Source: Allomyces macrogynus ATCC 38327
Lineage: Eukaryota; Blastocladiomycota; Blastocladiomycetes; Blastocladiales; Blastocladiaceae
DNA length: 64,000 nt
Assembly (NCBI GenBank): GCA_000151295.1
Contig: GG745342.1
Span: 966,701-1,030,700, forward strand
Reading direction: 5' to 3'
Shown: positions 1 through 11,544 of the stretch, piece after piece
How the letters are laid out: each line of letters opens with the position of its first letter
Position numbering within the stretch: the stretch's first letter is position 1
Made by a program: the position numbers and the translations under genes
The notes under the pieces: generated by a model
Told to the model about the DNA's origin: nothing
The model's database searches: none
The model's input: the letters and a program-made list of their open reading frames with translations, nothing else

Positions 1-624
1 GTGTGTTCATTTGACCCTGAACGGGCGATATGGGGCAATCGACTGACCAGGACGTTCCGTGTTTACAGGGGAAAGACACTCATCGATCTCCCGTACTCGG
101 TCAAGGGCATGGACATGTCGTTTTCCGGGATCTTGTCATTCCTCGAGCAGCTCGTCGCGCAGAACACGATCGTCGAGGCGGCCGACCTGCCAAACCACAC
201 GACCCCGACCCCGACCGCGGCACCCGCCAAGCCCACTGGCAAAAAGGGCAAGAAGCGGCCCGCGGCCCCCATGCCGCGCGTCTACACCAAGGAAGATCTC
301 TGCTTCTCGCTGCAAGAAACGGTCTTTGCCATGCTTGTCGAGACCACGGAGCGTGCCATGGCGCACGTCGGGTCCGACCAGGTGCTGGTCGTGGGCGGCG
401 TCGGGTGCAACGAGCGGCTGCAGGGCATGATGGCCGATATGTGCACGCAGCGCAACGCCACGTGCTTTGCGACCGACGAGCGATTCTGTATTGATAACGG
501 TATCATGATCGCGCAGGCCGGGTTGTGCATGTTGGCGGGCGCGTCGCCGCCGCTCGAGATGCACCAGACGACGGTCACACAGCGGTTCCGGACCGACGCC
601 GTGTACGTGAGCTGGCGCGAGTGA
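1..624 (+). CDS. KAE1: KAE1/OSGEP-like tRNA N6-threonylcarbamoyladenosine synthase, C-terminal part
   Basis: Catalytic subunit of the KEOPS complex, which makes the universal t6A37 modification on ANN-decoding tRNAs. Only the C-terminal half is in the window. Bases 1-68 look like the end of an intron (CTGAC branch-like site, then TTTACAG). The exon from 69 reads [20 protein letters not shown], a Kae1/TsaD block, followed later by [11 protein letters not shown] and the C-terminal metal/ligand motif [11 protein letters not shown]. The metal-binding HxxxH motif must lie upstream. Between the blocks, around residues 60-90, is a Thr/Pro/Lys-rich insertion (bases about 180-280) that canonical Kae1 proteins lack. 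It ends in TGA at 622-624. The family assignment is firm; the start lies outside the window. Confidence 0.9.
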   Translation: MCSFDPERAIWGNRLTRTFRVYRGKTLIDLPYSVKGMDMSFSGILSFLEQLVAQNTIVEAADLPNHTTPTPTAAPAKPTGKKGKKRPAAPMPRVYTKEDLCFSLQETVFAMLVETTERAMAHVGSDQVLVVGGVGCNERLQGMMADMCTQRNATCFATDERFCIDNGIMIAQAGLCMLAGASPPLEMHQTTVTQRFRTDAVYVSWRE

Positions 625-1538
625 GGATGGATGTAATCGTGGATTGCAGTATGAACGTTCCCGTTTTTGGTCCCATTTCGCGGTCGATCACGCAGTAACG
701 CACTGCTTAGGGCACGAGTGGCGCATTGTGACGCACGATTGACGATTCCATTCTGCTTGTCACATGTTCCTCAAGCACGCCGACGGGCCCGACGCCCGCG
801 GCGGCACTTGGATGAGGCCCGCCATGCAGGTTGAGTTCAGGCTCGATCCAAGCGTCAAGGGTCAAGTATAGACGTTGGAGCAGTTCAAGGCAAGGAACAA
901 TATACCCATGCTTTTCCGTTCATATTCCTCAACACCCAACCTTTTGACGGGTCCCTTCCATGCAGGTTCTGGGATCTGTGAGAGGCTCGACATGTTCAGT
1001 GATACGACCGGCGACAGGAGTTGGCTAAATGATTGGGCCAATGACGGGTGCTGGAGAAGTTGCGCCCGCGTTGACGGGCTTTTTTGCGCGTGTACATGTT
1101 GATTAGGATCACTTCCAACTCTTGCTCGGGGTTCGCTGCTTGCTTCAAAGTAGTTGACATTCTGTCAACGCTTCTGGGGTGTGCTTTTGGCTGTCTTCCG
1201 CTTCGCTGAACTATGTCCTCCGACGAGGATTTGCCTCAAGTTTGAGACCCAGGTTGGCTGACTCATGTGCACATCTTCTTATCAGCTCGAGGTTGCCTCC
1301 CAAGGCTCGGCCTTGCACAACTTTCTCTCGTCAATTATCCAATCTCAGTCTCAATCTCAACCACCCACAACATCTTCAACTCGGCACAATCATGGGCGCC
1401 ATTGCCGACGAAAACGTGGCGGGTCCTGCGCCAGCACCCGCATCGATCCAATTTCGCGCGGCCTGCGCTTGCCTCGTTTCTTGCACGACAGTCACAACCA
1501 GTTCATAAAAAACACGAATTGGCTCGCTGAATGGCTTA
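625..1538. other. Intergenic, no gene recognised
   Basis: The region between KAE1 and the F-box/LRR-like remnant holds only short overlapping ORFs with no family resemblance. A pyrimidine-rich stretch near 1318-1390 (CAATCTCAGTCTCAATCTCA) looks like a fungal promoter or 5' leader, but no coding frame follows it convincingly. Confidence 0.5.
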
Positions 1539-3030
1539 TCATGGCAGCCTAATCGGTCGGTCTCGACATGTTTTCACCGACAGTGCCCTCAGCAGCATCA
1601 GCAGAGCAGCCGGCCGCGCCCCGGTCGCCTGGCGAATCGTCAACGACCAAAGATTCGGCAACTTGAGGCGCCACACGTAGCTATCTAGAACGCGGAGCTT
1701 GGCATCACTGTTGTGACCCTCTTCAGGGATCAGGTGCAGGTTCACAAGGGCAGGCATCGTGGGAAGCGTGAGTTCCTGCAGCAAGGAGGACCGAATTGGG
1801 AGCACGACATGGGCCGTTCGAACGAGTGGCAATGTCACACCAGCGAGAATCGTAAACACTTCAGGGGACGTCTTGAGTGTCTGAAGCCGCGGAAACACAA
1901 TAACTGGAAGTTTTGCCAGTTCTTTCCCCGCCGCTCCCGCAACTGTCAGACGGCAGGTGCGTACAGCAAGCGACTCCAATGCTGGAAGCCGAGCGAGACA
2001 CACAAGAGTCGCAAACTCGAGCGACTGCATTAGCGCCGTGAATTCACGAGCTGAGTCAGCTCCATCGACTGCAGCATCACGATTAAGAAAGGATCCGAGT
2101 CGGTGACAGTCAGGTGAGGCAATTGGGGAAGGAATGGCGAAGGATCATGCGCAAAGAATCCGTGGATGTCGGCCCAGTGCAAACTGGCTAGGCTCGCCCA
2201 TGTCCCAATCCATTGACTCTGCGTAATCGTCAGAGAATAGTTGATCATCACCGCCCCACTCGTCAAAGTTGAGCGTGTAAGAATGCACAATTGCGCGATC
2301 TGGCACCGTGAGCGACTGGACGCGCGCCAAATACTCGAGCTGCGTCCCCATTGAGTCGAGACACAGCTGCACACCGTCCAGGACAAGGATTCGAATTGAT
2401 GGAAGGACTGGCAGCGCTCGAATCCAAGGCAAGCGCTGCGTGCCATCGATGACGACATCAAAAGTGTCATGTCGGGCAGCCACGACACGACTTCAAGTCC
2501 AGGAGCTTGCTCCAAGTGCAGGACACGCAGCGAGACACGGATATGGCCAAGAATCTGGCCGAGCGTGGTGCCATCAATCTCATCCTCAATCGAAATACGT
2601 GTCAAGAAGGGCAATGAGACAACTGGAGCTTTTGTTGGGACGGAAAATGCAACGAGCGGGAAAGGCCCGCCAGCTGGGATCGCGTCAGGTCGGATAAAGT
2701 CCTTGCTTCAAACACCACTCGTTTCCGTTGGTGCGTGAGTAGGTACATACCAACTTGCGTCGTTGGAGTGGATCGAGCATGGCCCGAACATTTCGTGGTG
2801 CGCGAGGCAGGATTCGATTTGATGTATTGTGGCTCAAGCGCAGCAACACAAGCGGTAGATCGACCTCAAAAAGCGCGTCTCTCGTTCACATCTCGGCGGC
2901 ATCCGATCGAGTTTGCCGATCAATAGAAGGAGTAGGCACATCGCAGCACCACGAGGTGCTGGCGAGGGCAATGGACAACCCAAACTCTTCTGCTCCGATA
3001 GTGGAAACAACACCGCGCGACCCGTGTTGG
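1539..3030 (-). pseudogene. F-box/leucine-rich-repeat-like protein, frameshifted
   Basis: Reading the minus strand from about 3030 down to 1539 gives leucine-patterned protein pieces in several frames. The first (about 2900-2740) reads like the VDLPLVLLRLSHNTSNRIL opening of F-box/LRR proteins and may be followed by a GTATGT intron. Then come blocks at about 2690-2460, 2460-2150, 2130-2035 and 2030-1539; the last is a 163-residue LRR-like piece (LPALESLAVRTCRLTV). The joins near 2460, 2145 and 2035 change frame without clear splice sites. At 2035 the last frame is open through the stop that ends the preceding one. I read this as one decayed gene rather than three. F-box/LRR proteins are SCF substrate adaptors; that is family knowledge, and no F-box motif is certain here. 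Confidence 0.5.
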
Positions 3031-3302
3031 CCAACGATGCTCGGAAAACTTGAAGTTAGAGAAAACGGTTGTACTGCGTGATGCTTTCGTTCATGGGTGA
3101 AGAGGAATAGAATAGCACAGAAGAAAAGTTACTCACAAAGAGCAGCCTCACAACACACAAACACCAACTCGCATGCAAACCAGAACATCCGCAAATCACA
3201 CCCTATCAGGCCCACTCCTCCAACCAACCTTCTTCCACCCACCCCACCGCACGCGCGCGTACTTCATCTCGCATGTTGCGTCGCCGCGGCCTCCACCGAG
3301 AA

Positions 3303-4317
3303 TCAGGCGACCGGCAAAACGAGCAGCGCCACAAAAAAGAGCGCGAGCGCCGCTGCCTTGCCCGTCGTCGCCGCTTTGGGCGCCGCCGACTTGCCCGCAG
3401 GATCGAGCGGTTCGTTGGAATGAATAGTCGGTTCCGCGGGCGACCCCGGCGACGAGGGAGTCGACGCCGACGGCAGCGGCGCGGCCAGGCACGGCGCCGA
3501 CTGGCCCGAGTTGTTGTTCGCGTCGAGCGGCGTCGTCGTGTCGAGCGTCTGCTGGCGGCGGCACTGCAGCGACGCCTGGTCGGACGACGGCGACAGGCAC
3601 CCGAGCACCGTCAGCGCCGACGCGCCAGGCGCCGGCGGCGGCACTTGGAAATGGACCGGTCATGCCACGTCGAATTGAGGTTTGGGACTAAGATTGCGGG
3701 GGTGGAGATGGGTCAGAGATGGAGCCTGGCACGAACGACGCGAAAGGATAAGAATCAAACGTACTGTGGCACGACGGTGCCTGCACGGGCGCGTTCATCT
3801 CGTCGGCGCTGCACGCCCACCCTCCCGTCAGCTGGATGCACCCGAGCACGCTGAGCGCCGACCCACCCGTGGTTGTCGTCGGCGGTGAGAACATGTTGCA
3901 CACGGGTGAGCTCGAGTCGGCAAACTGCACGTTGGGCACGACCGCGGCGCCCGCGGCAGCGCCTGCACCTTGACCGTCGGGAGCACCGCCTTGACCGCCG
4001 GGAGCAGCGCCTTGACCACCGGGACCGGCGCCTGGACCACCGGGACCGGCGCCTTGACCACCGGGACCTTGACCACCGGGACCGCCAAACGCACCGCCCG
4101 GCGCACCGCCAACAATACCGCCCGGAGCAACACCGCCCGCGGCACCAGGACCGGCACCGGGCGGACCAGGAGGGCGAGCCGCACCGCCTGGACCACCAAA
4201 CCCGCCAGGACCGCCTTGACCGATAGGGCCGCCGGGACCTTGACCGCCGGGAACGGGACCGGCACCACCACCAACTGCGGGGAAGCCCGCGCCGGCACCA
4301 CCGGGAGCAGCGGCCAT
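3303..4317 (-). CDS. Gly/Pro-rich, probably GPI-anchored cell-surface protein (two exons)
   Basis: Exon 1 (4317-3765) starts MAAAPGGAGAG and is a collagen-like tract of GGPG/GAGP repeats for about 125 residues, followed by a cysteine module (VLGCIQLTGGWACSADEM). Intron 3764-3644 (121 bp; donor GTACGT, acceptor CCAAG) joins in phase to exon 2 (3643-3303), which carries a second, similar module (ASALTVLGCLSPSSDQ), a Ser/Thr/Pro-rich stretch and a hydrophobic C-terminus (ALALFFVALLVLPVA) typical of a GPI-anchor signal. The spliced product is 297 residues. No signal peptide is visible at this start, so an upstream exon may be missing. A cell-wall or adhesion role is inference from composition. 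Confidence 0.6.
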
Positions 4318-6713
4318 GATGCTTGGGGGAGAGAGAGAGAGAGAGGTGGTACGGGAGCGAGTCGCGCGCGCTCGCGCGTGCGTGGATCAGATGAAGTCGA
4401 CGCGGTCGAGGACGGGAGCGAGCGGTTGCGCGTCGTCGAGCGTGAGCGTGAGCGTGAGCGTCGTCGAGGTGCGTTGCGGAGCTGCGTCGTCGAGGTGTGC
4501 CGCAGAACGTTGTCAGATGAGGTGCTTTGCGGAGCGCTGGCGGGCCGCGGGCACACAGGCTCTTGTACTCGGACGCCAAGTCGCCCCCGCGCGCATGGCG
4601 TGGGCCACATAAGGAGTCGGCGATGTGCGCGACCGACCCGGCCGGGCACGACAAGGCGGGAAGGAGCGAGCGGGACGGGCAACAAATGGACTTGGGCAAA
4701 TCGCGCTCGCGCAGAAGGCAGGATCCAGCAAACGAGTCAAGGTGCGCCAGCCCTTGATTCACGGCGTGGTTCGCTCGCGCCAAGCCGGTCGCCTCGGGCC
4801 ATGCCAGCAGAGAGCGCATGGCTCCCGCCGTCGCGCGTCCGCAGCGCATGGGATGATCAGTGCAGCGGCAGTCGTTGGCGAGGCGTGCGCGGCCAAAGCG
4901 TCAGCTCCATCTCTGGAGAGCCAAGTGATGGCATGACAGCGCTGCAAATCGCTCATCTGCCCGCCGACGATGGCAGCGGCAGCATTGGCAAGGCAATTGC
5001 GGTCGTGAGGGCCTGGCCAGTGTTCAACACGCCGCGCGCAAGTCGCAAACATGGCTGTCAACGTCGTGCCGTCGCCGGCTCGGCTTGCGCGAAAAGATTC
5101 TTGGGTGCAATCCGTCAGGTCTCTCCCTCTCGCCGTGCCATCGCCTTGCACACCGTGGCCCTGAAATGCTTGAGGTTGTTCGCGCTGTCACGCGAAGGTT
5201 GATCATGGATCCAGCGACGATAATGCTATTGCGATGTGTTGGACCGCAAAATATATACGCCCCACAGGAAAGGCTGGAGCGTCTGCGACAGCTGCCTTTT
5301 CGTCGTCGCTGATGCCGTCGCTATTGTCGTCGCCGGCCGTCATCGTCGTCATAGCGCCCATGCAGACAGTTGAGAGCGGTAGGAAAGACTGGGCCGATGT
5401 CGGCGCGTGCACGACATTTCACCGCTATTGTCAGTCAACTGGATCACAGTGGGCCGAGCCAGCTGCAACAGCTTCGCGGATCGCTCGCGAGCACACAACG
5501 CCGGAACAGGTCCTCCCGCAGCATGATATGTGTTATGCGACGTGCCGTGCATCCAGCTCGCTCATGCTCGCTTGTGTGGGCAAGTCGGGTCAGGACTGTG
5601 CACACGGCAAATTGGGCGAGACAAAGCTGCCAGTCGGCCTGCCTCGCTTCCAAGAAGACCGCAAAGGCAGAGAAATACTTTGTGGCATCATTGTTTGGCG
5701 TATGTGGACCATGGTTATAAGAAAGCTATGGGCGGAAAAGTATGAGCGAGTTGGCGGGCCACTTTCCCTTCCGTCAGTTCACTCTCTGACCCCTCCCGTC
5801 CTCGATACGGGTCAGGTCGCATCGAACATGTTCTACACCGACCGTTTGCCGCCAATGCCTTCGTCCTCCACTCCATGTCAGTCAAACCGGGCATGCCCAC
5901 CAATCTGGCTGTTACTCCATTCCGGTCGACGGCCACCGTGTCCCTAGTGACTCTGATCTCCTCTGACAGCACAATGACGGCGGTCCGCCTTCAGGCATGT
6001 CGTTTCCTTTCTGTTGGTGGTTGGCGCGCGGCAGGGTCGCGGTCGCAATGTTCTCCACCCTCGAGCGTGTGTCCATCGTCACATCGTCCTGCAGCATGAT
6101 GTGTTGAGCGTCAGCCCCGCGATGCAACGGGAGCGCGGTTCAGTACGGATATCCCCATGCTCTCGAGACGTATGCGTCTTGAGTTGACGATCGTCATGCA
6201 AGCGGATGACAACACGTTTTGCTGGCCACCGGCCAAGCCGAGAGGCCAAAGATGGTCATCACATTTCGTTGGAGTATGCAAGAATAGGAGTGGAAGCATG
6301 AGCGAAACATGAGCGAAACATGAGCGAAACATCGACTCCCGGCTAGGCTTTGCTGGTTGTTGTTCTCAATCGCTGATTTTTCAACGTTCTTCGTGGCTGG
6401 AGTGGGTGCTTGGCTGTGTGCTTGTGGCACGGCACCCCGCATCTTCTCCACACCTTTCCACATCTTTGTGTCTGCAAGGTTACCAAACGACACTTGTCCC
6501 TGCTCCTCGAACCCATTGCCCAGCGCAATCGCATCCACTGCTCGCGGGTCGATTACGCGCGCACATGTCTGCCCTCACGTCGGCATGCCGGCCGTCGCTG
6601 CCGACGATGCCGGCCTCACAGCGAGCACGCCTCGCGAATATATATATACCGCCCGCCGCCCGCACCTCTCGCTTGTCCCCACTGTCGTCTCTCCTCCATA
6701 ACGCCCTTTCCTG
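4318..6713. other. Long intergenic region, no convincing gene
   Basis: About 2.4 kb with many mutually overlapping ORFs, none with a recognisable family or a consistent exon chain. A GAGAGA tract (about 4326-4345) lies just upstream of the Gly/Pro-rich gene and could be part of its leader. A perfect 12-bp tandem repeat lies at about 6296-6331. TATATATA at about 6639-6647 lies 65-75 bp upstream of the malate dehydrogenase start and may be its TATA element. Confidence 0.5.
6296..6331. repeat. 12-bp tandem repeat, three copies
   Basis: The unit ATGAGCGAAACA is repeated three times head to tail. It lies in non-coding DNA upstream of malate dehydrogenase. Confidence 0.8.
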
Positions 6714-8123
6714 ATGCCACTCTCCACAACCATGGCTGCAACCATGTCGCCGTTCTCGGCTCGTCGCCGCATCCTCGCTATTGCGCACCACCTGCGCGCG
6801 CCGCCCACCGGCTCTTCGTTTGCCCTTCGCGACACGCAACACCACGAGCAGCCGGCAACCACATCGTCGGCGTCGCCCGCGCCGGTGCGCGTTTGCGTGA
6901 CGGGTGCCGCTGGTGCGTCCGGCAGGTCCATTTTCTCGGGGCTCAACAAGTCGATATCCGTGACTGACCAGCAGTTGTATGTCAGGCCAAATTGCCTACA
7001 CGCTCCTGTTCAGCATTGCGAGCGGCCACGTCTTTGGCCCGAACCAGCCCGTCGCGCTGCAGCTGCTCGATATCCCGCAGGGCGCCGAGGCCATGAACGG
7101 CGTGGCCATGGAGCTGCAAGATTGCGCGTTGCCGCTCTTGGCCGGTACGCATCGTTTCGCGCTGCGTGCAAAATTCGTGTGTTCCGGCAAGAGCTGGGCT
7201 GATCACGCTTCTCTTCGTCAACAGAGGTCATCCAAACGACGAACCCCCTCGTCGCCTTCAAGGACGTTGACTACGCGATTCTCCTCGGCGCGATGCCGCG
7301 GCGCGAGGGCATGCAGCGCAAGGACCTGTTGCGCGCCAACGTTGGTATTTTCAAGGAACAGGGCGAGGCGCTCGACCGTGTCGCTAAAAAGTCCGTCAAG
7401 GTCGTGGTCGTTGGCAACCCGGCCAACACGAACGCGCTTATTTGCGCGCACTATGCGCCGTCAATTCCGTCGCGCCAATTCACGGCGCTGACCCGGCTCG
7501 ACGAGAACCGCGCCAAGGCGCAACTGGCCTCCCGCGCAGGGGTCGCGGTCGAGAACGTCAAGAACGTGTGTATCTGGGGCAACCACTCGAACACGCAGTT
7601 CCCGGACGTCGCGCACGGGTACATTGTTGCGAGCGACCGCGAAGTGCCGGTCGCCGACTACGTCGGGGACAAGGCGTACCTCGAGGGCGAGTTTATCAAG
7701 ACGGTCGCGATGCGCGGTGCCGCGATCATTGCCGCACGGAAACTGTCGTCGGCCATGTCGGCGGCCAAGGCGGTCGCGGACCACGTGCGCGACTGGCACC
7801 AAGGCACGCCCGACGGCGAGTTTGTCTCGATGGCCGTGATCTCGGACGGGAACATGTACGGCGTGCCGCCCGGGCTGGTCTACTCGTTCCCCGTCGTGAT
7901 TGATAAGAAGGGCAAGTATCGGATCGTACCGGGGCTCGATGTGTCGCCATTTGCGCGCGCGAAGCTGGATGCGACGACGGCCGAGCTCCAGGAGGAGAAG
8001 CGCGAGGCGCTGGATCATATCGCGCACCAGGTCGCCGCGGTACCGGCTGTCACAGCGAAACCGGCAACGCAAGGCACGCAGGCCGCAGCGCCCGCACAGG
8101 GAAGCTCGGTCTCGACCAACTGA
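6714..8123 (+). CDS. Malate dehydrogenase (cytosolic-type fold), three exons
   Basis: NAD(P)-dependent interconversion of malate and oxaloacetate. Exon 1 (6714-6912) holds an N-terminal extension of about 58 residues, rich in Arg and Ser, then the Rossmann start [10 protein letters not shown]. Intron 6913-6985 (GTGCGT...GTCAG, with a CTGAC branch site) leads to exon 2 (6986-7143; [13 protein letters not shown]). Intron 7144-7226 leads to exon 3 (7227-8123). Exon 3 carries the substrate loop [24 protein letters not shown] and the catalytic-His block [12 protein letters not shown]. The spliced protein is about 417 residues against about 330 for the family; the extra length is the N-terminal extension, which could be an organelle-targeting peptide, and a low-complexity C-terminal tail. 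ATGs at 6732 and 6744 are alternative starts. Confidence 0.92.
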
Positions 8124-8466
8124 GCTTGACCGCGCTTGCCTACCCGAGTCCGCCGCGTTTGTTGGCCCCGGATTCTTTTTACACTTGGTCGGACTTCTGG
8201 TCGGATCGACACGCCTGCCCCCCCCCCCCCCCCCCCCCTTTCGTTTCCGCGTCCATTTGTACATAGCCGATTGCGTTGAATCGTGAAGCGAAAGTGGCGT
8301 TTGCAGCGTTTGCAGAGCCGTTCTTGCTTTGCTCCGTCAGTCTGTTTTTGAATCACATCTCACCGCGCATTGGATCACCACGACACAACGTCATTTCCCC
8401 AACCAAGCTCTATTTACAAACGCCAGGCCGCGCCAGTCGAACGCACTCAACCGCCGCGTCGTACAT
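8124..8466. other. Intergenic between convergent MDH and LRP1 genes
   Basis: Contains the 3' flanks of both genes and a cytosine homopolymer of about 20 bases at 8218-8238. No coding potential seen. Confidence 0.6.
8218..8238. repeat. Poly-C homopolymer
   Basis: An uninterrupted run of about 20 cytosines 95 bp downstream of the malate dehydrogenase stop. The length is probably unreliable in any assembly. Confidence 0.85.
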
Positions 8467-9232
8467 TCAGCTCGACGATTTGGTCTGCTTGCGCTTCTTG
8501 GCCGGCTTCGTGGACCCGGTACTGGGTGCTGGCGACGACGTGGGCGATGGCGATGCTGCAGCTGCACTCGTCTCTGTCGTCGCACGCCGCTTCTTCTTGG
8601 CCGACTCTGGCCTCTTGGGCAGGTTGGCGGCAGGAGAGGGCGCGTCGGGGGCAGGCGAAGCGGATGCGGATGCGGATGCGGCAGGAGCAGGGGTGGCGGG
8701 ACGAGACTCGGGTGCGGCAGGCGCTGATGCGCTCGCCGAAGCAGCGGCGGCAGCCGCCTTCCTGTCCTCGATGTTGTTCGCGGCCAGCGCGCCCTTAATC
8801 AACCGGCCCGCGGCGCCCTGGTCGACCGTCGAGCCTACATTGCATTGCATAAACAGTCAACAATACTTGCCCACCCCGCTGCTGATCTTCAGTGCCTCGA
8901 AAAGTGCACGTACGCTTGTTCTTCCACTCGTCGGCCTTCTTGATCTTCTCGAAGTACCCCTTGAGCCGGTCGAGCTGAGCCTTGATGTGGTCGGCCTTGG
9001 TATCGGCCGCGTTCACTTTCAAGTAGGCGTGCAGCGCCGAGTGCAGCGTGAACGCCAAGTGCACGTGCAGTTTGGCGCGGTCGAGCGGGTTCTCGATCGT
9101 CGACGCGAGGTCCTCGATTGACGGTTGGCCAGGGCCTGCGAGCTGGTCCATGAGGCCTGCGAGTGACGGGACTGATTTTTGCAGCGTCGCAAGCGCCGCG
9201 TGCAGTTCCGGGTGCAGGGTGGTTGAAGCCAT
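8467..9232 (-). CDS. LRP1: LRP1/Rrp47/C1D-family nuclear exosome cofactor
   Basis: Small nuclear protein that binds Rrp6 and structured RNA and supports 3' processing of stable RNAs by the exosome. Exon 1 (9232-8914) encodes the helical Sas10/C1D domain: PLDRAKLHVHLAFTLHSALH, then YLKVNAADTKADHIKAQL and DRLKGYFEKIKKADEW, which match the AKL...AY.LNSL...H.V..EL.R...Y..KI pattern of the family. Intron 8913-8835 (79 bp, GTACGT...TGTAG) is in phase with exon 2 (8834-8467), which completes the domain (VDQGAAGRLIKG) and ends in an Ala/Pro/Ser-rich, Lys-rich tail of the kind C1D proteins use to bind RNA. The product is 228 residues. ATG at 9232 sits in a good start context. Confidence 0.85.
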
Positions 9233-9798
9233 GGTGCGTGTCGGGTTGGGAAATGCGTGGGTCGCGGGGTCGCGGGGACGCGGGGTCGCGGGGACGCGGG
9301 GTCGCGGGGACGCGGGGTCGCGTGCGCGTGAAAGGGTGCTGACGGACGAGCTGCGGGCGGTCGCGAGCGGCAAAGTGTTGTCAAATCCGTCGTCGTGCGG
9401 CCGCGTCGCTGGATCCGGTACTGGTTGAGATCATGGCGCGCGTTGCGTTGCGGTGGGTGATCGTGTTTTGAGCATCACATGGCAACGCCTGATCCGGTGT
9501 CAAGGGGCTCCCACACACTCACATCGGCTCGTCAGACTTCTCGCGGCGCCCATGCGACGTCGAAAACCCAACGCTCCCAACGTCACCTTGCTCGACGTCT
9601 CGAGGTTGCTCAAATGGCTCCTGACCGATGGCGGCAGCGCTGCTGCAATCATGTGCTGTCGTTTCCGGTCAGGCCGCGCTGGGTGATGGATGGCAGCAAG
9701 TGGGCGATAAATAACTGTGTTTGAACAAAACTCCCACGCCACAGCGCTCGCTGCGCCCGCGCCGCTGGCGAGAGCGGGGTATTCTGGTGCAGGTGCAC
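9233..9798. other. Intergenic between LRP1 and histone H2A
   Basis: Holds the LRP1 upstream region with the GC-rich tandem repeat at 9261-9321, then about 450 bp with no recognised gene. The H2A stop is at 9799. Confidence 0.5.
9261..9321. repeat. GC-rich tandem repeat (GTCGCGGGGACGCGG units)
   Basis: About four imperfect copies of a 15-base unit made of GTCGCGG and GGACGCGG, just upstream of the LRP1 start. It could form stable secondary structure in DNA or in the 5' leader. Confidence 0.75.
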
Positions 9799-10810
<1,012 letters not shown>

Positions 10811-11544
10811 GGTTGATGAAGATTGAGTTGCGGGGAGTTGGATGAGAGCGACGCGGTCGAGCTTGCGACTCTGCTTGGTGTTGTCAGTGTTGAGATGGAG
10901 AGCGGAGACGCGTGCTGGTCGTCCGCGATGCTGTGGTGGTTGGGTTGGTCAGACGAGGTTGCAGCTGCCATCGTCAGTCGACTCCATTTTCGCATTTTTG
11001 CTTGCTGTAACAGGGTCACCGTTTACTGACAGGTCTGACACTCCACTGCCTACCGCAACCTCCGTGTCACCACCGCACCACCGCAAATCGCACCGTCGCG
11101 TCCCACATTTCCAGGAGTTCAACTCGCTGTTCGCCGTCAGCGCCGCGATCAAGATGACAATAAGGTCGCCGAGCGGGAGCAGATGATCCAAACTCCAAAC
11201 TTGTTGCAGCACGCCACGCCGCCGCTGTACCCTCGAGGAAGACGCTGAATTCGTGTCTGGCTGCCAACGCGCGGCATGTCTTGACACAGGTTTGACTCGC
11301 TCAACGATGCAAAATGATACGACGCAAGGCAGCGGCCCGGCCGAGCCGCCTCGGTCGTCGCGGCGAGCGATGGTCAAGTGACTGACTGGTGCTGAGCACA
11401 TGGTCGCTCTGGTCTGACAGCACGAGGCCGAGACAGCACAACAGTCTGCACCTCACATCGCACCACGATTCAAGTCTCTTCCCGCAGAATTGTTGGCCTC
11501 CAGCAGTCTTCTCGACGAAGGGCTCTCGTGCTCACTTTCGAAAA
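10811..11544. other. Intergenic, divergent promoter region between H2A and the NTPase-nuclease gene
   Basis: Upstream regions of the divergent H2A (minus) and 11545 (plus) genes. No coding frame with family resemblance was found. Confidence 0.5.

Noticed and set aside
3970..5202. Thr/Ala/Arg-rich plus-strand ORF of 410 codons
   Set aside because: It starts as the complement of the Gly/Pro-rich repeat gene and continues as low-complexity GC-driven sequence with no family.
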